22,955 nucleotides of DNA from Cytophagaceae bacterium (GTDB taxonomy: Bacteria; Bacteroidota; Bacteroidia; Cytophagales; Flexibacteraceae): positions 1-22,955 of the forward strand of contig CANHWS010000017.1 of assembly GCA_947464365.1 (NCBI GenBank), given 5' to 3'. A model generated the notes under the pieces. The model worked only from the letters and a program-made list of their open reading frames with translations, was not told where the DNA came from and did no database searches. Numbering within the stretch: the stretch's first letter is position 1; each line of letters begins with the position of its first letter. Both the position numbers and the translations under genes were made by a program. This document shows positions 14,026-21,972 of the stretch, piece after piece.

Positions 14026-16155
14026 ATGTGCCCTGCCTCTAACCTTGGCATTTTCGCTGGTTTTTTTAGGCGTGTCACCTGCCTGTCGGCGGTTGCATTG
14101 GCCCTTTTAGTTGGCACAGCAGCCCAAGCCCAAACTGTCAACCAACAGAAGGAGGAAGATTTCTACCGTATCCTTTCAACTCCGGTTGTGAAGGGGATGG
14201 AATTAGAGGTCGGAGGGATGGCCCTAATGCCTGATGGACGTCTTGGTGTTGCTACCCGCAAAGGAGACATCTACATTCTCACCAATCCGGAGCTGGAAGG
14301 CAATCAACGTCCCTACTTTCAACTATTTGCCTCTGGTCTGCATGAGCCTTTAGGACTTGCCTATCACAATGGTCACTTTGTTACAGCCCAGCGTGGTGGT
14401 CTGACTCGTTTGGTGGACCATGATGGGGATGGCAAGGCTGATTTATACGAAAACCTCTGCACCTTTCCGCTGAGTGGGCACTATCACGAATATGGTTTCG
14501 GACCAGTGTATGACAAGGAAGGCTATGCCTATGTAAGCTTCAATGTTGCCTTCGGTCAAACGGACTGGTGGAACGGCAAAAGCTTAGTGCCTTGGCGTGG
14601 ATGGACTGCCAGAATACATCCTGATGGAAAACTGGAGCCATGGGCCGCAGGTGTACGCTCGCCTGCAGGGCTAGGCATGCTCAACGGATCGGACTTTATG
14701 TACACCGATAACCAAGGCGATTGGGTAGGTAGTGGCAGCTTAGTCCACCTCGAAAAAGGAGATTTTGTGGGTCACCCAGCAAGTTTGGCATGGTCTTCGG
14801 ACCCGAACTCTCCTGTCCAGGTAAAGGCAGAGGAGGTTATTAACGATGGAGCCCCTCTGTTTGAGCATAAAAAGGCAGTTCCATCGATCAAACTACCTGC
14901 CGTTTGGTTGCCTCACTCAGTGCTTGGTATCAGTACCTCAGAAGTTTTGCCAGATAGCACCGGTGGCAAGTTTGGCCCCTTTGCAGGCCAAGTCTTCATC
15001 GGTGATCAGGGCCAGGCTAAAATCACCAGGGTTTTCCTCGAAAAAGTCAAAGGCAAATACCAAGGTGCGGCCTTTGGGTTTCGCGAAGGATTTGCAAGTG
15101 GCGTTTTGCGGCTGGCATGGAGCAAAAAAGGCAACCTATTTGTTGGCTGTACAGACCGTGGATGGAAATCGTCCGGGCCAGATGCATGGGCCCTTCAGCG
15201 CCTGGTCTGGACCGGAAAAATACCGTTTGAGCTCAAGGAAATCAAGGCACAGCCCGACGGCTTCTTGGTCAACTTCACAGAGCCTGCCGATATCAAAACG
15301 GCACAAGATCCTTCTAGCTGGCACCTCCAATCCTTCACCTACAAACACCATAGCACCTACGGAAGCCCAATCATCAACCAGCAGGACCTGACCATTAAGT
15401 ACATCAAGGTGTCTGAAGACGGTATGAGTGCACGGCTGGTAGTCGATGGCCTGCGCGAAAACTACATCCATGAAATCAAGGCCGAAGGGGTCCTGAACCG
15501 CATAGGTCAAAATCTTTTGCACGAGGTGGGTTACTATACCCTCAACAATATCCCTGATGGCGAAAAACTAACCATCCCTGCTGGTGCAACAGCCGCCCAT
15601 GACCATGGCGCCATGAAGCATGACCACAGCAAAATGTTGGCAGATGCCAAAAAGCAGGAAACCAAACCAGCAACAACAGCCAAGGCAAATGCTAAACTAG
15701 CCGCCAAGCCAGCTGCTGCCAAACCTAAGGAAGTGGCACAGGGCAAACGCCCTACCAAAATGCCAGCTGCATGGGGTGGCAAGGTTGATCAGGTCGTGAA
15801 CGTCGGCACTACAGCCGGAATGAAGTTCGACATGAACTATGTAGAGGTTAAGGCCGGGTCCAAAATCAAATGGGTCTTCACCAACTATGACGACATGATC
15901 CATAACCTACTTGTGGTCGGAGGTGGCCAGCACATGGATGTCGCTAAACTGGCAATGAAACTAGGGCTTGACGGCCTCAAGAAGAACTACGTGCCCGAAA
16001 CACCAATGGTCCTGTTCCATACACGTGTGCTTCAGCCTCAAGAGACAGACATCATCTATTTCAACGCCCCAACCAAACCAGGCAACTACACCTTTGTCTG
16101 TACTTTGCCAGGCCACGCCGCCAGCATGAATGGTACCTTGAAGGTGAATCCGTAG
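14026..16155 (+). CDS. Secreted beta-propeller protein fused to a C-terminal cupredoxin (blue copper) domain
   Basis: 709 residues from ATG 14026. The frame opens at 13885, but only the 14026 start is followed by a signal peptide (VTCLSAVALALLVGTAAQAQ). Residues about 50-450 form a sugar-dehydrogenase/NHL-type beta-propeller: MALMPDGRLGVATRKGDIYIL, GLHEPLGLAYHNGHFVT, a Ca-binding-like DHDGDGKADL (131-140), LEPWAAGVRSPAGLGM, FIGDQGQAKITRV. An immunoglobulin-like stretch (about 450-555) and a Lys/Ala/Pro/His-rich linker (about 560-600) follow. The last 110 residues are a plastocyanin/azurin-type domain with type I copper ligands His626 (DDMIHNLLV), Cys692, His697 and Met701 (FVCTLPGHAASMNG), spaced as in azurin. 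It probably moves electrons from a propeller-bound substrate reaction, or is a receptor-like redox protein. No CxxCH haem motif is present. It is probably co-expressed with the DUF1080 gene; a terminator follows at 16250. Confidence 0.9.
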   Translation: MCPASNLGIFAGFFRRVTCLSAVALALLVGTAAQAQTVNQQKEEDFYRILSTPVVKGMELEVGGMALMPDGRLGVATRKGDIYILTNPELEGNQRPYFQLFASGLHEPLGLAYHNGHFVTAQRGGLTRLVDHDGDGKADLYENLCTFPLSGHYHEYGFGPVYDKEGYAYVSFNVAFGQTDWWNGKSLVPWRGWTARIHPDGKLEPWAAGVRSPAGLGMLNGSDFMYTDNQGDWVGSGSLVHLEKGDFVGHPASLAWSSDPNSPVQVKAEEVINDGAPLFEHKKAVPSIKLPAVWLPHSVLGISTSEVLPDSTGGKFGPFAGQVFIGDQGQAKITRVFLEKVKGKYQGAAFGFREGFASGVLRLAWSKKGNLFVGCTDRGWKSSGPDAWALQRLVWTGKIPFELKEIKAQPDGFLVNFTEPADIKTAQDPSSWHLQSFTYKHHSTYGSPIINQQDLTIKYIKVSEDGMSARLVVDGLRENYIHEIKAEGVLNRIGQNLLHEVGYYTLNNIPDGEKLTIPAGATAAHDHGAMKHDHSKMLADAKKQETKPATTAKANAKLAAKPAAAKPKEVAQGKRPTKMPAAWGGKVDQVVNVGTTAGMKFDMNYVEVKAGSKIKWVFTNYDDMIHNLLVVGGGQHMDVAKLAMKLGLDGLKKNYVPETPMVLFHTRVLQPQETDIIYFNAPTKPGNYTFVCTLPGHAASMNGTLKVNP

Positions 16156-16249
16156 GCTAGGCTGTATGATCCAAGCGGATCGGCTGAAAGCTGCAATATT
16201 CAACATCATGAGGTTTATGCAGCCACACCTGCCTAAATCCTAAAACCCG

Positions 16250-16278
16250 AAAAAGCAGGCCCATGGGTCTGCTTTTTT
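16250..16278 (+). terminator. Intrinsic terminator after the propeller-cupredoxin gene
   Basis: AAAAAGCAGGCCC pairs with GGGTCTGCTTTTT (one G-U wobble), followed by TTGTTTTG. It lies about 95 bp after the stop at 16155 and ends the 12026-16155 unit. Confidence 0.85.
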
Positions 16279-16384
16279 GTTTTGTATATAAGTCCGCATG
16301 AGAATTTAAGCCCCTTGTCTCCAAATTGTAGGACTGAGAGTAGGTCGAATCGCTAGATCCCTTTCCTAGAAAGAACTAGTCAGA

Positions 16385-16942
16385 CTAACTCAGTAAAGCA
16401 ATCCCAATATATCCAGCCCACCAAAGGCTAAGCTGAGCCCAGCTGGCTTGGCCATGGCGCACCATGGTTTGTGTGTTTCGGGGGCTCATCAGGAGGTAGA
16501 GCATGGATAGAACCAGCACAGCCGTAAGTGCAGCCGTAATATCAGCCACACTGCCATAGCCCTTTAGCCATCCCAAAGTCTGAGCTACCTCAAACACAAC
16601 TGCAAAGCCAACTACGGTAATGATCCATCGGCCAATGGAATGCAAGGACAGCGCTTTAGATAAGATACCAAAGGCTTGCCCCATCACGATCATGGAGGCT
16701 GAAAGCAAAAAAGTTGGCATACTACCCAAAAGGACATCTGGTAATGGTATGTAGCGGGATAGGCCAAACAGAGGAGCACATTGGCTGACCATACCAGTAA
16801 GGCCTAATGCCCCTACCCAATGGTAGTTAAGGACGGCTTCGAACCTATAGGAAAGGTAAAACAGCCCTCCAATCCCCAAGATTGCAAAGGCAACTAGGGC
16901 CAATTGGCGATCAAAACGAACGGTAGTGGCAGTTCTTTCCAT
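16385..16942 (-). CDS. Small integral membrane protein, VanZ-like
   Basis: 185 residues with about five membrane segments and short loops. Landmarks are YIPLPDVLLGSMPTFLLSASMIVMGQAFG and VVFEVAQTLGWLKGYGSVADITAALTAVLVLSML, whose GS-P-F and FEvxQ...g...DI layout resembles VanZ-like proteins (the E..Q..D pattern), a family of unknown biochemical role except in glycopeptide resistance. Specific function cannot be assigned. It stands alone, convergent with the 12026-16155 unit and divergent from the FecR-like gene 77 bp away. No clear promoter box or SD is visible. Confidence 0.65.
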   Translation of the reverse strand: MERTATTVRFDRQLALVAFAILGIGGLFYLSYRFEAVLNYHWVGALGLTGMVSQCAPLFGLSRYIPLPDVLLGSMPTFLLSASMIVMGQAFGILSKALSLHSIGRWIITVVGFAVVFEVAQTLGWLKGYGSVADITAALTAVLVLSMLYLLMSPRNTQTMVRHGQASWAQLSLWWAGYIGIALLS

Positions 16943-17019
16943 ATTTTTACAATCCTTATCGTGCCCTAAAGTACCACGCCTAATACACCATTACCTACCT
17001 TCATCAAGATCAAAATGCA

Positions 17020-17877
17020 ATGAAAAGAAACCTATACCACACCTCGATCAGCAAAGTAGCCTATCGTCGGATATTGATTTTGGCCTTAATTATCTGCCTA
17101 GGTTGTCAACAAGCAAGAGCGCAATATACCGTTTTGGCCGTGCGTGGGGAGGCAAACTTAGTGAAGGCTGACGGCAAATCGGTAATGGAGCTTGGTTTAG
17201 GAGATAACCTGCCAAAAACGGCCAAACTAAGGATCGGTTCGACGGGGGCAGTTTTGGTCTGGGCCGAAAACAACCTGCAAGAGGTCACGTCCAGCCATGA
17301 TGGTCAAGCCCTTAGTTCTCTGCCCATAACGAGTAACCTGCCATCCGCAGTATTTCTGGCTGAGCCAACGATAAAGTACTTGGCTAACCCAAATGAAAGC
17401 CCTATTTACAGCATTAGGGATAGGTTGGCTTTGCAATACAGCATCTCTGACTATCCTCTGGATAGTATCAATGGGTTTATGCTCAACATAGCTGTTAAAT
17501 TCGGGGGCAAAAACAACATCAAAAAACGTTGCAGCACTTGGGGGGATAGTGTTGTGATTGACCGGTCGGCAATGGCACTACCTAGCTTTGGGGCTTATGG
17601 CGGGCCTGGGCAGCTATTTTACTTCACGAAGGAGACTACCTTTTATAAGCTGCTCGGAAATGTGGTCCTGCTGGACAAATCCTTTGTCAAATCTAGCCTC
17701 GAGCCTCTTAAGGGCCTATTTGGCCAACTGCCACCAGCAACTCAAAGGCAACGGCTAACGCAATACATCATGTGGTGCTACCCTACCCTATTGCAAGCAG
17801 ACTGCCAAATATTGGTAAATGAGTGGGAATCCGAAACAACAAGGATGGTCAAAAAGTCAGGCAAAAGGACCAAGTAA
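17020..17877 (+). CDS. Secreted stand-alone FecR-like domain protein
   Basis: 285 residues. An N-terminal signal segment (RRILILALIICLGCQQARAQ) is followed directly by a FecR-type beta repeat (YTVLAVRGEANLVKADGKSVMELGLGDNLPKTAKLRIGSTGAVLVW, residues 36-82): the VrGev...l..Gd.l..ta.l..g..a.v pattern of FecR/PQQ-like domains. FecR proteins normally sit in the inner membrane as anti-sigma factors with an N-terminal cytoplasmic part; here there is none and no sigma gene neighbours it, so the domain is likely periplasmic or surface-exposed and ligand-binding. The rest (90-285) is not recognised; it has Cys at about 169, 247 and 255 and a basic C-terminus KKSGKRTK. The LGC in the signal is an incomplete lipobox (Cys rather than Leu at -3), so cleavage by signal peptidase I at ARA-Q is preferred. 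A terminator lies at 18068. Confidence 0.75.
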   Translation: MKRNLYHTSISKVAYRRILILALIICLGCQQARAQYTVLAVRGEANLVKADGKSVMELGLGDNLPKTAKLRIGSTGAVLVWAENNLQEVTSSHDGQALSSLPITSNLPSAVFLAEPTIKYLANPNESPIYSIRDRLALQYSISDYPLDSINGFMLNIAVKFGGKNNIKKRCSTWGDSVVIDRSAMALPSFGAYGGPGQLFYFTKETTFYKLLGNVVLLDKSFVKSSLEPLKGLFGQLPPATQRQRLTQYIMWCYPTLLQADCQILVNEWESETTRMVKKSGKRTK

Positions 17878-18067
17878 AGGCCCCCTTGGATATGGTCAAG
17901 AACAATAAGGTTTAAAGTTGTGACTTCAAGTCTATTGGGGAGTTGTGGTATTCAACTTTGGACCTTTGGTATAGCATGTGATACCCAAGTCGATTGACTA
18001 CTTCACTTATAGTGGCGCAGCAAATACAAATAACCTTAACTAATATCTAGCACCCAAATTAACGCCA

Positions 18068-18105
18068 AACGCCTCTGCAAGCAACAGCTCACAGAGGCGT
18101 TTTTT
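18068..18105 (+). terminator. Intrinsic terminator after the FecR-like gene, also adjacent to tRNA-Cys
   Basis: AACGCCTCTG (18068-18077) and CAGAGGCGTT (18092-18101) form a perfect 10-bp stem with a 14-nt loop, followed by a run of six T (18100-18105). It ends plus-strand transcription 190 bp after the stop at 17877. On the minus strand it lies just beyond the tRNA 3' end, followed by TTTGGCG, and may also end the tRNA transcript. Confidence 0.85.
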
Positions 18106-18107
18106 AA

Positions 18108-18181
18108 TGGAGGTTCCGAGCAGATTCGAACTGCTGTACGAGCTTTTGCAGAGCTCTGCCTAGCCACTCGGCCACGGAACC
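18108..18181 (-). tRNA. tRNA-Cys (anticodon GCA), CCA encoded
   Basis: Read on the minus strand: acceptor GGTTCCG pairs with CGGAACC; D-arm GGCCGAGTGGCTAGGC; anticodon stem GAGCT/AGCTC with loop CTGCAAA, anticodon GCA; 4-nt variable region; T-arm AGCAG-TTCGAAT-CTGCT; discriminator T and then CCA in the DNA. All helices pair. Total 74 nt with CCA. It has its own promoter at 18239-18270. Confidence 0.95.
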
Positions 18182-18238
18182 TTGGCTACTTCCAAATCCT
18201 AGTATCTCATTTGATACCTCCCAGATTTGTAAGGGATG

Positions 18239-18270
18239 CAAAAGTAGTCAATGGCACCGCTAATCCAAAT
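18239..18270 (-). promoter_or_regulatory. Promoter of tRNA-Cys
   Basis: On the minus strand TTTG (18267-18270) is followed after 19 bases by TACTTTTTG (18239-18247), one base longer than the TAnnTTTG consensus. Transcription would start about 50 bases before the mature tRNA end at 18181. It sits in the gap between hutI and the tRNA. Confidence 0.55.
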
Positions 18271-18294
18271 AAATGGGACAAAAAAGTTAAAAAT

Positions 18295-19575
18295 CTAACC
18301 TCTGGGGCCATTATACCAAGCTCCATCGACCATCACCCTATCAACCATTTGTGCTCCTGTACCATAGTGATACGGCAAGAACTGCCAACTAGGTATAGGT
18401 GCACTAAGCCAGAGATTGGCTGGTCGCCCAACAGCAATACTACCATGGCTATCCTCTAGCTCAAGTGCAGCAGCGGCATTGAGCGTCATTGCGTTGAATG
18501 CCTCTGCTGGTGTCATCCGGAGCTGGGTACAAGCCAATGACCACAACAAGGGCATATTACCACTTGGGCAACTGCCCGGATTGTAGTCACTAGCAACCAC
18601 CACTGGCAGACCAGCATTGAGCAGCTTCCGGGCAGGCGCATACGGAATGCCTATGAAGAACGAACAGCCTGGCAACAGTACCGGCAAGGTTTTTCCTAGC
18701 TTTAAGGATTCGATTTCATCTTCACCAATTTGCTCAAGGTGATCAACCGAAAGCGCCCCATGGTTGACTGCCACTTGCACTCCACCACTTATGGCCAGCT
18801 GGTTACCATGTATCTTGGCACGCAGCCCATGTTTGGCACCAGTCTCGATAACAGCTGCTGCGTCCTGTATCGTGAAATAGTTGGCCTCACAGAAGATATC
18901 CACATAGTCTGCAAGTCCTTCGGCTGCTACAATTGGTATCCAAGAAAGCACATCCTTTAGGTAAGTAGCTCTATCTGGGTAAGAACGCGGAACGGCATGC
19001 GCCCCAAGAAAAGTGGCCTTAATCCGGATGGGAAAATTATCAGCCAACCGCCTAATGACCCTAAGCATTTTGAGCTCATCGGCTAAGGTAAGCCCATAGC
19101 CACTTTTGATCTCGATGGCAGTGGTACCCATCCTGATGACTTGATCCAGCCGAGCGGAAGCAGCCAAATAGAGATCATCCTCAGTTGTTGCTTGCAGCCT
19201 TGCCGCGGAGTTCAGGATACCACCACCTCGGGCAGCGATTTCTTGATAGGTCAAGCCACGAATGCGATCCTCGAACTCAGCTTCGCGGCTACCTGCAAAC
19301 ACCAAATGCGTATGGCTATCGACAAAACCAGGGAATGCCCAACGGCCAGCACCATCATATACGTCTTGATTGAGGCTGTTTTCGGTGGGTAGCCCATCTT
19401 GCATTTTGCCCATTCCGGCCACTCCACCGTCCTTGATCTGCAACCAAGCATCAGTAAGGATAGGGAGCTGGTCTTGCTTCGCACCCTTTAACAACCTCGG
19501 CACTAACCCTCCGTATGCCCCAACGATGCCTTTTAGGTTGGTGATCAGGATATTGGGGAGTGTAACACTAGCCAT
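18295..19575 (-). CDS. hutI: Imidazolonepropionase
   Basis: 426 residues from ATG 19575. The frame runs up to 19644 but the extra N-terminus is not family-like, and the 19575 ATG follows an A-rich tract (CCAAAAAAAAC) as in many Bacteroidota genes. It hydrolyses 4-imidazolone-5-propionate to N-formimino-L-glutamate, the third step of histidine degradation, as a metal-dependent amidohydrolase. Visible: GFVDSHTHLVFAGSREAEFEDR (metal His88, His90), GIL..ARLQATTEDDL, KSGYGLTL, HGNQLA (His ligand region), VDHLEQ, and ASDYNPGSCPSGNMPL with the metal-binding Asp. All key positions are intact. No hutH, hutU or hutG is visible in the window, so it is either part of a scattered pathway or a lone gene. 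No clear promoter box. Confidence 0.96.
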   Translation of the reverse strand: MASVTLPNILITNLKGIVGAYGGLVPRLLKGAKQDQLPILTDAWLQIKDGGVAGMGKMQDGLPTENSLNQDVYDGAGRWAFPGFVDSHTHLVFAGSREAEFEDRIRGLTYQEIAARGGGILNSAARLQATTEDDLYLAASARLDQVIRMGTTAIEIKSGYGLTLADELKMLRVIRRLADNFPIRIKATFLGAHAVPRSYPDRATYLKDVLSWIPIVAAEGLADYVDIFCEANYFTIQDAAAVIETGAKHGLRAKIHGNQLAISGGVQVAVNHGALSVDHLEQIGEDEIESLKLGKTLPVLLPGCSFFIGIPYAPARKLLNAGLPVVVASDYNPGSCPSGNMPLLWSLACTQLRMTPAEAFNAMTLNAAAALELEDSHGSIAVGRPANLWLSAPIPSWQFLPYHYGTGAQMVDRVMVDGAWYNGPRG

Positions 19576-19613
19576 GTTTTTTTTGGAGTATATGGTGTCT
19601 GAACGAAAAGAAA

Positions 19614-19637
19614 GGCACCAAAGTATCCCTTGGTGCC
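19614..19637 (-). terminator. Intrinsic terminator after the YD-repeat protein gene
   Basis: On the minus strand GGCACCAA (19630-19637) and TTGGTGCC (19614-19621) form an 8-bp stem with an 8-nt loop, followed by TTTCTTTTCG. It lies 35 bp after the stop of the 19672-21147 gene and before hutI, and so separates the two. Confidence 0.7.
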
Positions 19638-19671
19638 CTTGCAATATTAGCAGTAAAATCTTGATGGAACC

Positions 19672-21147
19672 TTAGCGGACGATCAGTTTTGCAGAGCGAT
19701 TCGCCTGTCCGCTTTGCTGCACTTCTAGGTGATAAATGCCTTTTGGTAGGCCATCTAAGTCAATGGTCTGGACACTTTCCCCGTTAATATTAGCAGTATA
19801 GACCAGCTGGCCTAAGGCATTTGTCAACCGCATGCTGCCGTCAAGCCCTGCAGTGGTTTTAACATTCACCCAGCCTGAGGCCGGGTTAGGATACACCTTC
19901 AGGCTACCACGTTCTGATGTCGGAGCTAGGGACGTGAGCTGGGTGAAGTCAGCGTAGACGGCGCGAGTACTATTTTTCCAACTTTGGTTAGTCCCATCCC
20001 AGTTCTGGTTGATGATCTCCAGCAGATCAATTCCGTTAGTTGCATAGGTCGGAATGCGGTTGAAGCCAACTAATCCTCTAAAACTACCTGCTGAGGCCGA
20101 ATAGGTCTCGATCCTAAAACCTGTATAGAGTCCGTTTTGGTCATAGTTTGAATACTGCCGGCGGAGTGGCTGCCAACCTGCCAATGTCCTGTTCTGGGTC
20201 AGGATGGTATATGAGCCTGTCGAACCATAGGTACTAATGCTTCTAAGGCTATCCGTCCAGACACCCAAACCACGCCCTTGGATAATATAGCGTGATGGTT
20301 TGCTTGTGGCAAGCAATGGGCTGGTGTAGTCGTACCATTGCAAGCTGTCGTATTTGAGCCTCAGCCTAAAGCCATTTGCTGTCATTAGATAGGCATAATA
20401 ACCTATTGGTACACCAGCAGCGTTGACCAAAATGGTATCGCGCTCGCGGTCATCATAGACCTGGTTGTTGCTGTTCCAAGCGCTTGTAAGGATCGTATTT
20501 GGGTAGCCTTGCGGCGTGTAGGTATAGGCGGTTTTACGCCCAGTGACAGTCTCCCAGCCAACAGCAGTGGCACTCCAAGAGTCGGTACGGGTTTCGGTCC
20601 GGTTGCCAAAGCTATCATAGACGTTGACCACCTGCAGACTGTTGACGAAGGTGCCAGCGACTGAGCTGTAGTATCTGGTGATCGTCAGGAGGTTGTTGCG
20701 GCGGGCATCATAATAACTACTGTCATAGCTGACATAAACCCAAGTACCATTGCCGGGGTCATAGTTGTAGGATCCGCGCCAGGTTTGGTTACCGGCAGCA
20801 TCATAGCCGTAGAGCACCCTGCCGAGCGAGTCAAGACTTGTAGGGGCAAGGTAATACCGTGCAACTAGGTTGCCACGGCTGTCGTATTTGAAACGCCCCT
20901 CTTCAGCATAGGTCCAGGTACTGGTTGTATCGTTCCAATCATACTCTTTGCTGCTACCATATTTGCTGAAAAGGGTGGCAGGAGTTGTTGGTGCCGACCA
21001 CGGCAAAACCGAATAGCCTTCGGTTGGCATACTTGTCACTGGGTTGCTTGACTGAAGATTTTTTTGCTGCGAAATGGCAAAAAACGGCAGGAGCCCAATG
21101 GCAACACTAAGGATTGCACCCGAAAAAAACTTGTTCATAAAAAACAT
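19672..21147 (-). CDS. Secreted YD-repeat protein with type IX (type A) sorting domain
   Basis: 491 residues (a second ATG three codons in, MNKFFSG, is about as likely). A signal peptide (FFSGAILSVAIGLLPFFAISQ) leads to a region with YDxxGN repeats: FKYDSRGNLV (87-96), GYDAAGNQT (114-122), VYDSFGNRT (176-184), later NYDQNGLYT, mixed with W-x-W-rich strands. Such RHS/YD-like beta repeats are frequent in Bacteroidota surface proteins and do not by themselves mean a toxin. The last 76 residues (416-491) are a clear type A sorting domain: LKVYPNPASGWVNVKTT, MRLTNALGQLVYTANI, IDLDGLPKGIYHLEVQ, ending SAKLIVR. So the protein is exported by the type IX system and probably cleaved and anchored on the surface. 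No Cys-rich, peptidase or glycosidase motif is seen. Transcription ends at the 19614 terminator. Confidence 0.88.
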   Translation of the reverse strand: MFFMNKFFSGAILSVAIGLLPFFAISQQKNLQSSNPVTSMPTEGYSVLPWSAPTTPATLFSKYGSSKEYDWNDTTSTWTYAEEGRFKYDSRGNLVARYYLAPTSLDSLGRVLYGYDAAGNQTWRGSYNYDPGNGTWVYVSYDSSYYDARRNNLLTITRYYSSVAGTFVNSLQVVNVYDSFGNRTETRTDSWSATAVGWETVTGRKTAYTYTPQGYPNTILTSAWNSNNQVYDDRERDTILVNAAGVPIGYYAYLMTANGFRLRLKYDSLQWYDYTSPLLATSKPSRYIIQGRGLGVWTDSLRSISTYGSTGSYTILTQNRTLAGWQPLRRQYSNYDQNGLYTGFRIETYSASAGSFRGLVGFNRIPTYATNGIDLLEIINQNWDGTNQSWKNSTRAVYADFTQLTSLAPTSERGSLKVYPNPASGWVNVKTTAGLDGSMRLTNALGQLVYTANINGESVQTIDLDGLPKGIYHLEVQQSGQANRSAKLIVR

Positions 21148-21323
21148 CTGGCCTTAGGCTTGGCACAGCAAAGTAAAAAGTGGTTTGTGACTATTTGGAT
21201 TTACTTACCGAGCAGGAAAACATCTCGGTATCTAGGTCCGCAATCTACCAAACAATCCTGAGAACAAATTTTAGCAGTCTAGGCTTTAACATATATCTGG
21301 GTCCAGCGGCCATTTTGGGCCCC

Positions 21324-21344
21324 AAGAGGTCATTAGTACCTCTT
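21324..21344. repeat. Perfect 7-bp inverted repeat, unexplained
   Basis: AAGAGGT at 21324-21330 and ACCTCTT at 21338-21344, 7-nt loop, lying in the divergent region 265 bp before rpsO. There is no T-run, so not an obvious terminator. It may be an operator or part of an unseen RNA. Confidence 0.4.
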
Positions 21345-21497
21345 TCAAGTATGCAAAAGACCAGCAACAGCTACTGACAAAACATGATTTGCGTCTGTCC
21401 TGTAACTGAAGGAGCCGCTAATAGTTTTTTGTTGGTCAAGATCGTATTTTAGCGCTCTGGCTTAGGTGATAAGGTCCTAAACATCCGAAGTTGGGAA

Positions 21498-21526
21498 ATA
21501 GGCATTCAAAAAAACGCCTATATTTG
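21498..21526 (+). promoter_or_regulatory. Inverted repeat overlapping a second -7 box upstream of rpsO
   Basis: ATAGGC (21498-21503) and GCCTAT (21516-21521) are inverted, and the right arm overlaps a perfect TATATTTG box (21519-21526). No -33 box is clear. It could be an extra, regulated rpsO promoter. Confidence 0.35.
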
Positions 21527-21536
21527 TTGTCAACTA

Positions 21537-21567
21537 TTGCAAAGCCGCAAAGATCTGGTTACTTTTG
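21537..21567 (+). promoter_or_regulatory. Promoter of rpsO
   Basis: TTG (21537-21539), 20 bases, then TACTTTTG (21560-21567), a perfect match to TAnnTTTG. Transcription would begin near 21573, giving a leader of about 36 nt to the ATG at 21609. Confidence 0.6.
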
Positions 21568-21608
21568 CGTCCTGATTTTTGAAGAGCACCTCACATAGGA
21601 TACCTCAC

Positions 21609-21884
21609 ATGTACCTTACTACAGATACCAAGACAAATTTGTTTGCTAGCCACGGTGCTAACAAATCCGCCACCGACACTGGTTCGCCTGAGTCACAGAT
21701 TGCGCTGTTCACATACCGCATCAACCACCTTACAGGCCACCTAAAGGATCATAAGAAAGACCATGCTACACGTCTTGGTCTGCTTAAGCTAGTTGGCAAG
21801 CGTCGCAGCTTGCTGGACTATCTCCAGAAAAACGACATTGCTCGCTATCGTAGCGTCATAGCTGACCTTGGTCTACGTAAGTAG
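21609..21884 (+). CDS. rpsO: 30S ribosomal protein S15
   Basis: 91 residues from ATG 21609, the usual S15 size. It is an all-helical primary 16S rRNA-binding protein that nucleates the platform of the 30S subunit. Conserved core: TDTGSPESQIALFTYRINHLTGHLKDHKKDHATRLGLLKLVGKRRSLLDYLQKNDIARYRSVIADLGLRK, including the His-rich and LVGKRRSLLDYL rRNA-binding segments. An upstream in-frame ATG at 21579 adds ten non-family residues and is rejected. An intrinsic terminator follows at 21973, and pnp follows with its own promoter. Confidence 0.97.
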   Translation: MYLTTDTKTNLFASHGANKSATDTGSPESQIALFTYRINHLTGHLKDHKKDHATRLGLLKLVGKRRSLLDYLQKNDIARYRSVIADLGLRK

Positions 21885-21972
21885 TCAACTGGGTGTCATA
21901 AGACATTACTAGTAGCCTCAGATGTCCGAGGCACAAGAAAATTGCATTTCGAAAAATTGCCAATGTGCAAGA

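Larger units (their letters stand above)
21148..21608. other. Divergent intergenic region between the YD-repeat gene and rpsO
   Basis: About 460 bases. It holds the rpsO promoter (21537-21567), a second perfect -7 match TATATTTG at 21519-21526, a hairpin at 21324-21344 (AAGAGGT/ACCTCTT, 7-nt loop), and an inverted repeat ATAGGC/GCCTAT at 21498-21521 overlapping that second box. No ORF looks real. The minus-strand gene has only a weak TACTTTG box near 21168-21174. Confidence 0.6.

Noticed and set aside
14846..15391. 181-residue ORF in another frame
   Set aside because: Shadow of the propeller gene; composition is not protein-like and no motif is seen.
17020..17124. Lipoprotein signal (LGC) in the FecR-like protein
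   Set aside because: The -3 residue is Cys rather than Leu/Val/Ile, and a normal signal peptidase I site (ARA-Q) follows.
19672..21147. RHS/polymorphic toxin
   Set aside because: Only a few YDxxGN repeats, no RHS core or C-terminal toxin, no immunity gene; the C-terminus is a sorting domain.
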